This document shows, piece after piece, positions 45,439 through 53,053 of a stretch of 64,000 bases of DNA (position 1 is its first letter; the number at the start of each line of letters is the position of its first letter). The notes below the pieces were generated by a model. That model worked only from the letters and a program-made list of their open reading frames with translations. It ran no database searches and had not been told where the DNA came from. Location of the stretch: positions 124,001-188,000 of the forward strand of contig JAVKHY010000003.1 of assembly GCA_031459765.1 (NCBI GenBank). Reading direction: 5' to 3'. The stretch is from Armatimonadota bacterium. GTDB lineage: Bacteria; Sysuimicrobiota; Sysuimicrobiia; Sysuimicrobiales; Kaftiobacteriaceae. The position numbers and the translations under genes are program-made.

Positions 45439-45702
45439 GTGAGCACGTTCGGGCGCGCGGCTCTCTGGATTGTGATCGCGGCGGTGCTGGCCGTCCTCGT
45501 CCGCCAGCACCTGGGCTACCTCCGCGGGACCCGGCCGCTGAGCTTCGGATCCTTCATGGAGACGGGGGGCTGGCTCATCTTCCTGCTGGTCGCCGCGGCC
45601 GCCGCCTTCGGCGGCCTGGCCGATCCCCGCACGCGGACCGTGGAGATCGCCGCCTCCGCGGTCGCCGTGGTGTTCGTGGTGGTGGGATCGGCCCTGAGGT
45701 GA
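45439..45702 (+). CDS. Three-helix membrane protein of unknown function
   Basis: This 87-residue product starts at GTG 45439 and has hydrophobic segments [33 protein letters not shown] and [19 protein letters not shown]. It begins 4 nt after the thioesterase stop and ends 7 nt before smpB. No family recognised. Confidence 0.6.
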   Translation: MSTFGRAALWIVIAAVLAVLVRQHLGYLRGTRPLSFGSFMETGGWLIFLLVAAAAAFGGLADPRTRTVEIAASAVAVVFVVVGSALR

Positions 45703-45709
45703 GGGACGG

Positions 45710-46168
45710 ATGGCGGAGGGCGAGCACGTGGTGGCGACCAACCGCAGAGCCCGCCACGAGTACCACATCGAGGAGACGTACGAAGCCGGCCTGGTGCTCA
45801 CCGGTACCGAGGTCAAGTCCCTGCGGGCGGGCCGCGCCAGCATCCAGGAGGCCTTTGCCCGCGTCGAGGACGGCGAGGTCTGGCTCTACCACATGCACAT
45901 CCCGCCCTACGAGGCGGGCAACATCTTCAACCACGAGCCGCGGCGCCGCCGCAAACTGCTCCTGCACCGCCGTGAGGTGGATCGGCTCTTCGGCCGCGTC
46001 CGGCAGAAAGGGTACGCCCTGATCCCCCTCCGCGTCTACTTCCGGCGCGGCCTGGCCAAAGTGGAGCTGGCTGTGGGCCGCGGCAAGCGCCAGTACGACA
46101 AGCGGGAGGCGATCGCCGAACGCGAAGCGGACCGTCGGATCGCCCGCGAGATCCGGCGGAGGGGCTGA
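45710..46168 (+). CDS. smpB: SsrA-binding protein SmpB
   Basis: This 152-residue protein carries tmRNA to stalled ribosomes. It has [61 protein letters not shown] and the basic C-terminal tail ([20 protein letters not shown]) that mimics mRNA in the decoding centre. Its RNA partner, ssrA, is 9 kb downstream at 55016-55369 on the opposite strand. The last gene of the unit starting near 41606. Confidence 0.95.
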   Translation: MAEGEHVVATNRRARHEYHIEETYEAGLVLTGTEVKSLRAGRASIQEAFARVEDGEVWLYHMHIPPYEAGNIFNHEPRRRRKLLLHRREVDRLFGRVRQKGYALIPLRVYFRRGLAKVELAVGRGKRQYDKREAIAEREADRRIAREIRRRG

Positions 46169-46192
46169 CCGCCCGGCCCCGTCTCCGCCCCG

Positions 46193-46316
46193 CGGGTGCC
46201 GGGAAAAAGATAAGCCTCTCTTGCCCTCGGCCCCAGATCCCGGGATCCGCCCCGTCGGCGCCCGGCATCTCGCCGCGGCAGGCCTGAAGACACCGTCCGC
46301 CGGGCACCCGTTCAGG
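46193..46316 (+). promoter_or_regulatory. Structured leader of unknown type before a membrane-protein gene
   Basis: CGGGTGCC (46193-46200) pairs perfectly with GGCACCCG (46303-46310), closing about 100 nt. A second stem, CCTGAA (46283-46288) with TTCAGG (46311-46316), interleaves with it as a pseudoknot and ends directly at the AAGGAGG ribosome-binding site. Such a closing stem next to the start is what a translational riboswitch looks like. I compared by eye with c-di-GMP, SAM, cobalamin, glycine and fluoride patterns and saw no match. Confidence 0.3.
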
Positions 46317-46332
46317 TAAGGAGGGGTCCCCC

Positions 46333-47145
46333 TTGGGTGCTCTTGCGGCCTTGCTGTTTACCGTTGGTACCTCGGCAGCGATGGCCTACGCCGCCCACCT
46401 CGTCCACCTTGCCCACTTCCATGTGCTCGGAGGCATCCCCGTCGGCGCCGTCGTAATCGGCGCCGGCGCGGCCGTCGGCGCCTCCGTTGCGGTCCGCCTG
46501 TACGCGACCTATGACACCGCGACGATGCGGATCATCGCGCAGATGGGCGGCCTTTTCGCCTACGCGGGGGCGGTGGGCCTGGACTTCTTCGCCCGCCACC
46601 CCACCGTGCTGCAGCGGCCGCTGCTGTCGCAGACGATGGAGGGCATCCGCTACCTCCAGCTCCTGATTCGGGAGGGCGGGGCCGCCTTCGCCCTGCAGAT
46701 GCCGGCGCCGGTCCGGATCCCGGCCGGCATCCACTTCTGGATCGGCGGGATGCGGCTGCTCATCGAGATCGTCGGCGCAGCGGTGGCCACGGGCTGGATG
46801 CTGTCGTTGCTGACCGATGTGCCCTTCTGCTGGAAGAATCGCCGGTTCTACGAGCTGCGCTCGCTGGTGGAGAGCGCCGACGCCCAGGCCGTCCGGGAGT
46901 GGGAGATGGCCATGCATCAGCGCCGCCCCGTCGAGGCCCGGGCGATCATGACCCGGGTGCGCGCGGCGAAGGTCGGGCGGGGCGACCGGCGCTGGATGCG
47001 CATCGTCGTCCACCAGTGCCCGGTGTGCCGGGCCAGCCGGGTGCGCATCGAACGCCGGCGGCGGGGACCGGGCTACACGCGGACCGACCAGTCCGAGGAG
47101 ATCGTGCTCGACGCCGCGCGCGGCGCGGTGCTGCTGGCCACCTGA
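46333..47145 (+). CDS. Membrane protein of unknown function with C-terminal CxxC domain
   Basis: This 270-residue protein starts at TTG 46333, right after AAGGAGG. It has four hydrophobic segments (about residues 1-25, 32-52, 72-92 and 135-160) and a cytoplasmic tail rich in Arg with CPVCRASRVRIERRRRG, possibly a zinc ribbon half-site. No family recognised. It stands alone behind the structured leader and converges with the DUF1850 gene 7 bp downstream. Confidence 0.6.
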   Translation: MGALAALLFTVGTSAAMAYAAHLVHLAHFHVLGGIPVGAVVIGAGAAVGASVAVRLYATYDTATMRIIAQMGGLFAYAGAVGLDFFARHPTVLQRPLLSQTMEGIRYLQLLIREGGAAFALQMPAPVRIPAGIHFWIGGMRLLIEIVGAAVATGWMLSLLTDVPFCWKNRRFYELRSLVESADAQAVREWEMAMHQRRPVEARAIMTRVRAAKVGRGDRRWMRIVVHQCPVCRASRVRIERRRRGPGYTRTDQSEEIVLDAARGAVLLAT

Positions 47146-47152
47146 CCGCCTC

Positions 47153-47602
47153 CTACCGCCGGAGGACGATCCCGAACCGTCTCCGGACCTGGAGGTGGAG
47201 GCCGCCGCCGTCTCCGACCAGGGCCAGGAGGTCCAGAACGTCGTCGTTGATCACGAGGCGCGGGCGGCTCGTCCCGCTGACGCGAATCGACAGCGCGGGC
47301 AGCCATCGGTCGGTGTGCAGCACGAACCGGCCGCCCTCGCGGACGTATCCGGAGGTCGGCAGTCCCGCACCCTGGGAGGCGAACTCCATCCGGACCAGTC
47401 GCAGGCCGCCGGCGGCGGCGACGTAGTGCTCCAGGACGGGGGTCCGCTCCACCGAGTGCAGGTACTCCAGGCGCAGCGTCAGCGGGCCCCGCAGCGGGAT
47501 GACCCGGAGGGCCGACCCGGAATCGTCGCGGATGACGAGGGCCGGGCGGGGCCAGAACACCGCGACCGCCCCCAGGAGGAGGGCGGTCGCGGCCAGCGCC
47601 AC
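47153..47602 (-). CDS. DUF1850 protein, TRAP-associated
   Basis: This 149-residue product has an N-terminal hydrophobic anchor (ALAATALLLGAVAVFW) and a beta-rich domain with LRLEYLHSVERTPVLEHYVAAAGGLRLVRMEFASQGAGLP, the landmark of DUF1850. This family is found almost only beside TAXI-type TRAP transporters, as here: the binding protein and fused permease follow on the same strand order. It begins near the binding-protein stop (47642). Its role in transport is unknown. Confidence 0.85.
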   Translation of the reverse strand: MALAATALLLGAVAVFWPRPALVIRDDSGSALRVIPLRGPLTLRLEYLHSVERTPVLEHYVAAAGGLRLVRMEFASQGAGLPTSGYVREGGRFVLHTDRWLPALSIRVSGTSRPRLVINDDVLDLLALVGDGGGLHLQVRRRFGIVLRR

Positions 47603-47641
47603 GACGGCGCGCGGACGTCCCGACGGCCGTGCGCGCAGCGT

Positions 47642-48619
47642 CTAGCGCACACCCTTCTCGCGGTAGTACCGCTCCGCGCCCGGGTGCACCGGAATGGGCA
47701 TGCCTTCCTTGGCCCGGGCCAGAGCCAGGTCCCTGCCCCTGGCGTGCGCGGCGCGCATGCGGTCCAGGTTCTCCCACAGCGCCTTCGTCATGTTGTACAT
47801 CAGATCGTCATTCAGGTCGGCCCGGGCGATCAACATGGCCATGACGGCGGCCGTCTCGACCGGCGCGGTGAGGCCCCGATAGGTGCCCGCCGGGACCACC
47901 TGACGGGCGTAGAAGGGGTACCGCTGCCGGAGTTCGGCCAGTTTGTCCGCGGAGATCGGGATCAGCGCGATGTCCCGGGAGGCGGCGATGTCCGTCACCG
48001 CGGCGGTGGGGTAGCCGGCGGTGATGAAGACCGCATCGACATGGCCGTCCCGCAGTTGATCGATCCCCGCCGCGAAGGAGAGGAAGTCCGGGCGGATCTG
48101 GCTGTAGAACAGGCCGTGGACGAGCAGGATCTGCCGGGCGTTGGCCTCCGTGCCGCTGCCCGGCGCCCCGACGACCACGCGCTTGCCGCGCAGGTCTTCG
48201 ATCCTGGTGATGTTCTTGGAGCGCAGCGTCACGATCTGGATCGTCTCCGGATAGAGCATGGCCACGCCCCTGATGGTGGTCACAGGCTCGGGCCTGTTCT
48301 GCGCCGTGTTGAAGAACATCTCCTTGCCGTTGTAGGCATAGTAGGCGATGTCGTTCTGCACCAGGCCCAGGTGCGCCTCGCCCCGGGCCAGGAACTGGAT
48401 GTTGGCCACCGACGCCCCGCTGGACTGCGAGGAGACGCGCACTCCGGGCACCTTGCTGTTCCAGATCTCCGCCATCGCCCCGCCCAGCGGGAAGTACACG
48501 CCCGCGGTGCCGCCGGTGACCAGGGCGATCAGCTGCTGCGCCTGCGCCTGCACCGGCGCCAGCAGCACCACCCCGGCGGCGAGCGCCGCCAGCGACCTGA
48601 GGACCATCCTCCGTCTCAT
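47642..48619 (-). CDS. TAXI-family TRAP transporter substrate-binding protein
   Basis: The 325-residue product has a signal peptide (to about VQAQAQ, residue 27) and the TAXI landmarks LVTGGTAGVYFPLGGAMAEIW, VSSQSSGASVANIQFL, LGLVQNDIAYYAYNG, LRGKRVVVGAPGSGTEANAR and YNMTKALWENLD. It delivers a substrate, typically an organic acid or amino acid, to the fused membrane subunit encoded upstream, with which it overlaps by 4 bp. AGGAGGTGC precedes the ATG. Confidence 0.93.
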   Translation of the reverse strand: MRRRMVLRSLAALAAGVVLLAPVQAQAQQLIALVTGGTAGVYFPLGGAMAEIWNSKVPGVRVSSQSSGASVANIQFLARGEAHLGLVQNDIAYYAYNGKEMFFNTAQNRPEPVTTIRGVAMLYPETIQIVTLRSKNITRIEDLRGKRVVVGAPGSGTEANARQILLVHGLFYSQIRPDFLSFAAGIDQLRDGHVDAVFITAGYPTAAVTDIAASRDIALIPISADKLAELRQRYPFYARQVVPAGTYRGLTAPVETAAVMAMLIARADLNDDLMYNMTKALWENLDRMRAAHARGRDLALARAKEGMPIPVHPGAERYYREKGVR

Positions 48620-50691
48620 CGTCCCTGCACCTCCTCTGCTGCCTGACTGCCCAGCCGTACGGCGCGGTACCGCTGCAGCGCCAGCGTGACCGCAATGAGT
48701 CCGAACCCGACCACATCCCAGAGGATGTTGTGGAAGATCAGGGCCACGGCCGCGATCAGGAGCATGACCCGTTCCGGCACCGTGGCCGCGCCGAGAAAGT
48801 ACCCGGCGGCGCCTCCGGCCAGGGCCAAGGTGCCCACCACCGCGGTGGCCGACGCCACGAGGGCGTCGGCAAACGTCGCCTCCACCAGCAGCAGCACCGG
48901 GGAGTAGACGAAGGCGAAGGGGATCAGGATGCCCCCCAGCGCGATCCGCGTCGCCACCAGCGCCGCGGGGAAGGGGTCGGTCCTGGCGATCCCGGCCGCG
49001 GCGTACGCGGCCAGGGCCTCCGGCGGCGTGAGGTCCGCGATCATCCCGAAGTACAGGATGAACAGATGCCCGGCGATGAGCGGGACACCGAGCTGGGCCA
49101 GGGCCGGCGCGGCGATCGCCGCCAGAATGATGTAGGTGGCTGTGGTAGGGATGCCCGATCCGATGATGATGCAGGCCAGGGCCACGAGGACGAGGGTGAG
49201 GAAGATGCTGTGCTGGCCCAGGGCCACCGTCAGGCTGACGAACTTCAGACCGATCCCGGTGAGGGTGACGACGCCGATGATCAGACCGACCGCGGCGCAG
49301 GCCGTGGCCACAGCGATGGCGTTCCGCGCGCCGTAGACCAGCGTGCCCCACATCTCGGTCATCCAGCGGACGACCATCGCCGAGGCCGGCCGCCGTCCCC
49401 GCACCCCGTCCAGGACCACGGTGATCACGTGTACCCCGGCAGAGGTGACGATGCCCCAGAAGGCGGCCGTCATCGGTGTGTATCCTTCCAGCAGAAAGCC
49501 GACGACGAACACCAGCGGGGCGACGAGATACCAGCGGCTGATCAGGATCCTCCGCACGGAGGGCAGCTCGCTGCGGGGCAGGCCCTGCAGGCCGAGACGC
49601 TTCGCCTCGAAGTGGATCATCACGCCCACGGCCAGAAAGTAGAGGATGGCCGGCAGTGCCGCCGCCTTGACCACGGTGAGGTAGGGCACGCCCATGAACT
49701 CCGCCATGACGAAGGCCGCGGCGCCCATCACCGGCGGCATGAGCTGGCCGCCGACCGAGGTGGCCGCCTCGACGCCCGCGGCGAACTTGGGGGCATAGCC
49801 GAGCTTCTTCATCAGCGGGATGTTGAAGACGCCGTCGGTGACCACGTTGGCCACCGAGCTTCCGGAGACCGTGCCGATGAAGGCGCTGCTGAGCACTGAA
49901 ACTTTGGCCGGCCCGCCCGTCATCCACCCCGCCAGGGCCATGGCGACGTCCACGAAGAGCTGCCCCAACCCGGTCCGCTCCAGGAACGCGCCCAGCAGGA
50001 CGAAGAGGAAGACGAAGGTGGCCGAGACCCCGATGGGGATGCCGAAGATCCCCTCCGTGGTGAAGAACATGTGATCCACGACGCGCTGGAGGGAGACCCG
50101 CGGGGCGCCCAGCAGGCCCGGGAGATAGGGGGCGACGAAGGGGTAGACCAGCATGACCGCCGCAATATAGGGGATTCCGGCGATGACCCGGCGGCCGGCC
50201 TCGAGGATGACGAGGATCCCCAGGACCCCGACGACGAGGTCCACCGTCGTCAGCCGGCCGGAGCGCAGCGCCAGGGCCTGCGCGTTGACGAAGAGGTACA
50301 GCATGACCGCCGCCGCGCCGGCGGCCGTGAGGATGTCCGCCACGCCGAACCGGCGCTGTCCCGCATCCCGGCGCCGGGCCGGATAGAGCAGAAAGATCAG
50401 GGCGACGACGAAGGCCAGGTGCGCCGAGCGCTGGCGGATGGCCTCGAAGGTCCCGAAGCGGGCGGTGTAGAGGTGGAAGAGCGACATCGCGCCGGCGATG
50501 ACGGAGACGACCGCGGCGAAGCCGCCGGTCAGCTGGCGGTAGTTGAATTCAGGCTCGACCTCGCGGAGAAGCTGCTCGACCGGCGGCGGACCTGCAAGCG
50601 CCTCAGTGGTAGACACCACTGAAGGAATTCCGCGCCGGGGGCGAGGAAGCCCTGCTTTCCGCGGCGAATCATCAGGCGTTTTCCGCAGCAT
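48616..50691 (-). CDS. TRAP transporter fused permease (4TM/12TM)
   Basis: The 691-residue product from ATG 50691 combines the small DctQ-like part and the large DctM-like part, as usual for TAXI-TRAP. Landmarks include GIFGIPIGVSATFVFLFVLLGA, SSAFIGTVSGSSVANVVTDG, GQLMPPVMGAAAFVMAEF, IIIGSGIPTTATYIILAAIA and LTPPEALAAYAAAGIA. It moves substrate with a sodium or proton gradient. The N-terminal start is uncertain: a GTG around residue 26 lies inside a TCAGTGG/CCACTGA inverted repeat and fits the family N-terminus better, but neither start has a strong ribosome-binding site. Confidence 0.92.
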   Translation of the reverse strand: MLRKTPDDSPRKAGLPRPRRGIPSVVSTTEALAGPPPVEQLLREVEPEFNYRQLTGGFAAVVSVIAGAMSLFHLYTARFGTFEAIRQRSAHLAFVVALIFLLYPARRRDAGQRRFGVADILTAAGAAAVMLYLFVNAQALALRSGRLTTVDLVVGVLGILVILEAGRRVIAGIPYIAAVMLVYPFVAPYLPGLLGAPRVSLQRVVDHMFFTTEGIFGIPIGVSATFVFLFVLLGAFLERTGLGQLFVDVAMALAGWMTGGPAKVSVLSSAFIGTVSGSSVANVVTDGVFNIPLMKKLGYAPKFAAGVEAATSVGGQLMPPVMGAAAFVMAEFMGVPYLTVVKAAALPAILYFLAVGVMIHFEAKRLGLQGLPRSELPSVRRILISRWYLVAPLVFVVGFLLEGYTPMTAAFWGIVTSAGVHVITVVLDGVRGRRPASAMVVRWMTEMWGTLVYGARNAIAVATACAAVGLIIGVVTLTGIGLKFVSLTVALGQHSIFLTLVLVALACIIIGSGIPTTATYIILAAIAAPALAQLGVPLIAGHLFILYFGMIADLTPPEALAAYAAAGIARTDPFPAALVATRIALGGILIPFAFVYSPVLLLVEATFADALVASATAVVGTLALAGGAAGYFLGAATVPERVMLLIAAVALIFHNILWDVVGFGLIAVTLALQRYRAVRLGSQAAEEVQGR

Positions 50692-50809
50692 CGGGTCGGA
50701 CAAGCGGGCAGGTCTACGCCGGTCGTACGATCGGGCATGAGCGGCACTGGGGTCCCCGCGCCGGAACCCCGGCGGCGGCGGCCCATCACGGGAAGCCGGA
50801 GGAGCGGCA

Positions 50810-51337
50810 GTGCGCCGGTGGCGGGTTGCGGGGCTGCTGGTCGTCTTGCTGGCCGTGGGGCCGGTCCCTTCGCATCTTCCGTCGCCTGCGCTCGCCTCCG
50901 GCGGGCCGGCCGCTGCGGTCGTCAGCCTGCCCCACCGCGTTCCCGCCGCGATCGCCAGAGAAGATCTCGAACAGGCCGCCCTGCGGCTGCTCAATGCCGA
51001 GCGGGCCCTTGCCGGCCTGTCCTCCCTTGTCCCGGACGCCGGCATCCGAACCGCCGCGCGCCGGCACGGCAGGGAACTCTTTGCCTCCGGGGTCCTCTCC
51101 CACCGGTCGCGGGACGGACGGTGGCCCGCTCAGCGCCTCAGAGCCCTGGGAATCCGGACCACCGTCGTCGGGGAAAACCTGGCCTACGCCGCCGACGTCG
51201 CCGAGGCACACCGGATGCTCATGGCGAGCACCGACCACCGCCGCAACATTCTCTCCGCCCGGTACCGCAGGGTCGGCCTGGCCGTGCTGGACGGCGGCAC
51301 CTTCGGCATCGTCGTCGTGCAGGACTTCTCGGACTGA
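50810..51337 (+). CDS. Secreted CAP/SCP-domain protein (YkwD-like)
   Basis: This 175-residue protein starts at GTG 50810 after CGGAGGAG. It has a signal peptide (about residues 1-30, ending PALASG) and a CAP domain: LRLLNAERALAGLSSLV, AARRHGRELFASGVLSHRS, GENLAYAADVAEAHRMLMAS and HRRNILSARYRRVGLAV. The CAP cleft histidines (HGREL and DHRRN) and Glu (GEN) are conserved. Bacterial YkwD-like proteins are surface or spore associated. It is divergent from the TRAP genes and lies just upstream of the sortase operon, so it may be co-functional. Confidence 0.85.
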   Translation: MRRWRVAGLLVVLLAVGPVPSHLPSPALASGGPAAAVVSLPHRVPAAIAREDLEQAALRLLNAERALAGLSSLVPDAGIRTAARRHGRELFASGVLSHRSRDGRWPAQRLRALGIRTTVVGENLAYAADVAEAHRMLMASTDHRRNILSARYRRVGLAVLDGGTFGIVVVQDFSD

Positions 51338-51387
51338 CGCCTGCCCACGCGTGCCTTCCGGGCGAGCGTTGCCTCCGGCGTGTTGTT

Positions 51388-51413
51388 CTTTGCGCTCTCC
51401 CTTTGCGCTCTCC
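51388..51413. repeat. Tandem 13-bp duplication
   Basis: CTTTGCGCTCTCC occurs twice head-to-tail (51388-51400, 51401-51413) in the gap between the CAP gene and the sortase operon promoter. It looks like recent replication slippage. Confidence 0.8.
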
Positions 51414-51449
51414 CTTTTGAGTGAGCCGGCATCTGTCTTTTGGAGCCTG

Positions 51450-51477
51450 TTGTGGCCTCGGCCGCGGCGGCTATAAT
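51450..51477 (+). promoter_or_regulatory. Promoter of the LPFTG-sortase-PqqD-HprK operon
   Basis: TTGTGG (51450-51455), a 16-nt spacer and a perfect TATAAT (51472-51477). The predicted start of transcription is about 25 nt before GTG 51511, whose AAGGAG box is at 51496-51501. This is the clearest housekeeping promoter in the window. Confidence 0.7.
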
Positions 51478-51510
51478 GAGGGCGCTTCCGCTGTCCAAGG
51501 AGTTCCGCTC

Positions 51511-52158
51511 GTGGCCGACGAGTTCCGCGGGCTGCAGGTCGCCCAGATCCCCCTGGCGCACGGCGTCGAGACGCTCTCCCCGGTGACCCCTCCCTCCGGC
51601 GGTGGCGCCCCAGGCCCCGCAGGCCTTCTGCCCCTCATCCCCCTTATCCCGCTGTTGCTCGCGCTGTTCGGAGCGCCGCCTCCCCCGGCGGTGGAGGCGC
51701 CGCCGGTGCCGCCGGCCGCCCAACTGCCTGCGCCAGCGACAGAGCCGGCACCGTCGTTGCCGCCCGCTCCTGCACCTCAGGTCCCTCCCGCGCCTGCTCC
51801 CGCTCCGCCGCCGGCGGTCACACCCGGAGTTCCCGCCCCCGGCGCGGCACCGGGTGCTGCGCCGGGGGCGCCGTCGCCTATTCCCGGGGTCGTCGGAGCG
51901 CCCGCACCGGAGGAGCGTCCCGAAATTCCCGCCGCCCCCTCCGGGGTAGAGGGTGCCCCGCGCGCCGCGGTGCCGGAGGCGCCGCGGCCGTCCCCGGGTC
52001 CGGCCGCGGCGGAGGGACCGCCCGGAGGAGCGGCGCTCCCGTTCACCGGCGAACCGTTGTGGATGTGGCCCGCCATCGGAGTGTTCCTGCTGGGCGCAGG
52101 ACTGATGCTGCGCCGCTACGCCGGAATCCGCGGGCGGGTGAAGCCGCCGCGGGAGTGA
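51511..52158 (+). CDS. Pro/Ala-rich protein with LPFTG sorting signal
   Basis: This 215-residue protein begins with about 35 residues (LQVAQIPLAHGVETLSPV) without a normal signal peptide. A hydrophobic stretch follows (LLPLIPLIPLLLALFG, about residues 40-56), then a long Pro/Ala/Gly-rich region (about 57-170). The C-terminus is a textbook sorting signal: LPFTG (about 176-180), a hydrophobic helix (LWMWPAIGVFLLGAGLML) and a basic tail (RRYAGIRGRVKPPRE). The sortase that would cleave it is the next gene, overlapping by 4 bp. AAGGAG lies 9 nt before GTG 51511. The Pro-rich part would act as a stalk through the cell wall. Confidence 0.75.
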   Translation: MADEFRGLQVAQIPLAHGVETLSPVTPPSGGGAPGPAGLLPLIPLIPLLLALFGAPPPPAVEAPPVPPAAQLPAPATEPAPSLPPAPAPQVPPAPAPAPPPAVTPGVPAPGAAPGAAPGAPSPIPGVVGAPAPEERPEIPAAPSGVEGAPRAAVPEAPRPSPGPAAAEGPPGGAALPFTGEPLWMWPAIGVFLLGAGLMLRRYAGIRGRVKPPRE

Positions 52159-52799
52159 CTCGACCCCGGCTCCTGGGAACCCTCTCGGCCGTCCTCGTCG
52201 CCGCGGGCATCGGGTGCATCGCCGTGCCGCTGGTATGGAGCCTTCATACCGCCAGAAGTGTTGCGCCTGCTCAGGCCGAGGCGCTCGCGGCGTGGGAGGA
52301 CGTTGTCCGGGAGGGGTTGGCGGCGGAAGGTGAGACGTCTCATCCGGCTGCCGCCGCCTCCGGCCTGAGGGAGACATCCCGGGCCGCGCCGCTGTGGCTC
52401 TCCATCCCCCGGCTCCGACTGACCCGCCTCATCCCCGAGGGGGCGTCTGCGGGGCACCTGCGGCGGTTCGGCGCCGGGCGGATCAGCTGGACGTCCCTGC
52501 CCGACGGACCCGGCATCGTAGGCATCGCCGGACACCGCACCACCTACGGGGCGCCGTTCTTCCGCCTGGGAGTTCTGCGAACGGGCGACCGCATCGTCCT
52601 GGCCTACCGCGGGCGTACCTACGAATACACGGTCACGCAGCGACGGATCGTCCGGCCCGACGAGGTCGATGTGCTTCGGTCCGCCACCGGCGAGCGCATG
52701 GTCGCCCTGGTCACCTGCACCCCGTTCTACAGCGCGAAGTATCGCCTGGTCGTCTTCGCCAGGCTGCAGGCCGTGTCTTTTTCGCCGCTGCCTCCGTGA
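52155..52799 (+). CDS. Sortase (class C/D-like transpeptidase)
   Basis: The 214-residue product has an N-terminal signal anchor (about residues 8-28) and a sortase domain (about 90-210). The catalytic triad is visible: His in GIAGHRTTYGAPFF (about 128), Cys in MVALVTCTPFYSAKY (about 192) and Arg in YRLVVFARL. The TCTP sequence resembles class C/D enzymes. It is expected to cleave LPxTG between Thr and Gly and attach the upstream LPFTG protein to the wall or another acceptor. Stop/start overlaps (4 bp) link it to the genes on both sides. Confidence 0.9.
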   Translation: MTRPRLLGTLSAVLVAAGIGCIAVPLVWSLHTARSVAPAQAEALAAWEDVVREGLAAEGETSHPAAAASGLRETSRAAPLWLSIPRLRLTRLIPEGASAGHLRRFGAGRISWTSLPDGPGIVGIAGHRTTYGAPFFRLGVLRTGDRIVLAYRGRTYEYTVTQRRIVRPDEVDVLRSATGERMVALVTCTPFYSAKYRLVVFARLQAVSFSPLPP

Positions 52800-53053
52800 C
52801 GCCGCGATTCCTGGCCGCAGACCTCGACGGTCGGCTCATCGTCCTCGACCTCCGCCGGGCCCGGGTCGTGCTGTTCGACCGGCGCTCCGCAGACGTCTGG
52901 CGGGCCGCTGAGGGGCTTACCGCTGAGGAGATCACCGCATTGGTCCGCGCACCGTCCCCGGTCGTCGACGCCGCACTGACCGAACTGGCGACGGCGGAGC
53001 TGGTCACGGCGACAGACGGACGGTGGAGCCGGGTGATGGTGAGATGGGTCTAG
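52796..53053 (+). CDS. PqqD-like (RRE-fold) small protein
   Basis: This 85-residue protein fits the PqqD/RiPP-recognition-element pattern: LDGRLIVLDLRRARVVLFDRRSADVWRAAEGLTAEEI followed by VVDAALTELATAELV. PqqD-type proteins bind leader sequences of peptides or proteins that other enzymes then modify. GTG 52796 overlaps the sortase stop by 4 bp and the following HprK-like gene overlaps its end by 10 bp, so expression is coupled. Pairing PqqD with HprK-like kinases is known in lasso-peptide clusters, but no other lasso genes are here. Confidence 0.75.
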   Translation: MTPRFLAADLDGRLIVLDLRRARVVLFDRRSADVWRAAEGLTAEEITALVRAPSPVVDAALTELATAELVTATDGRWSRVMVRWV

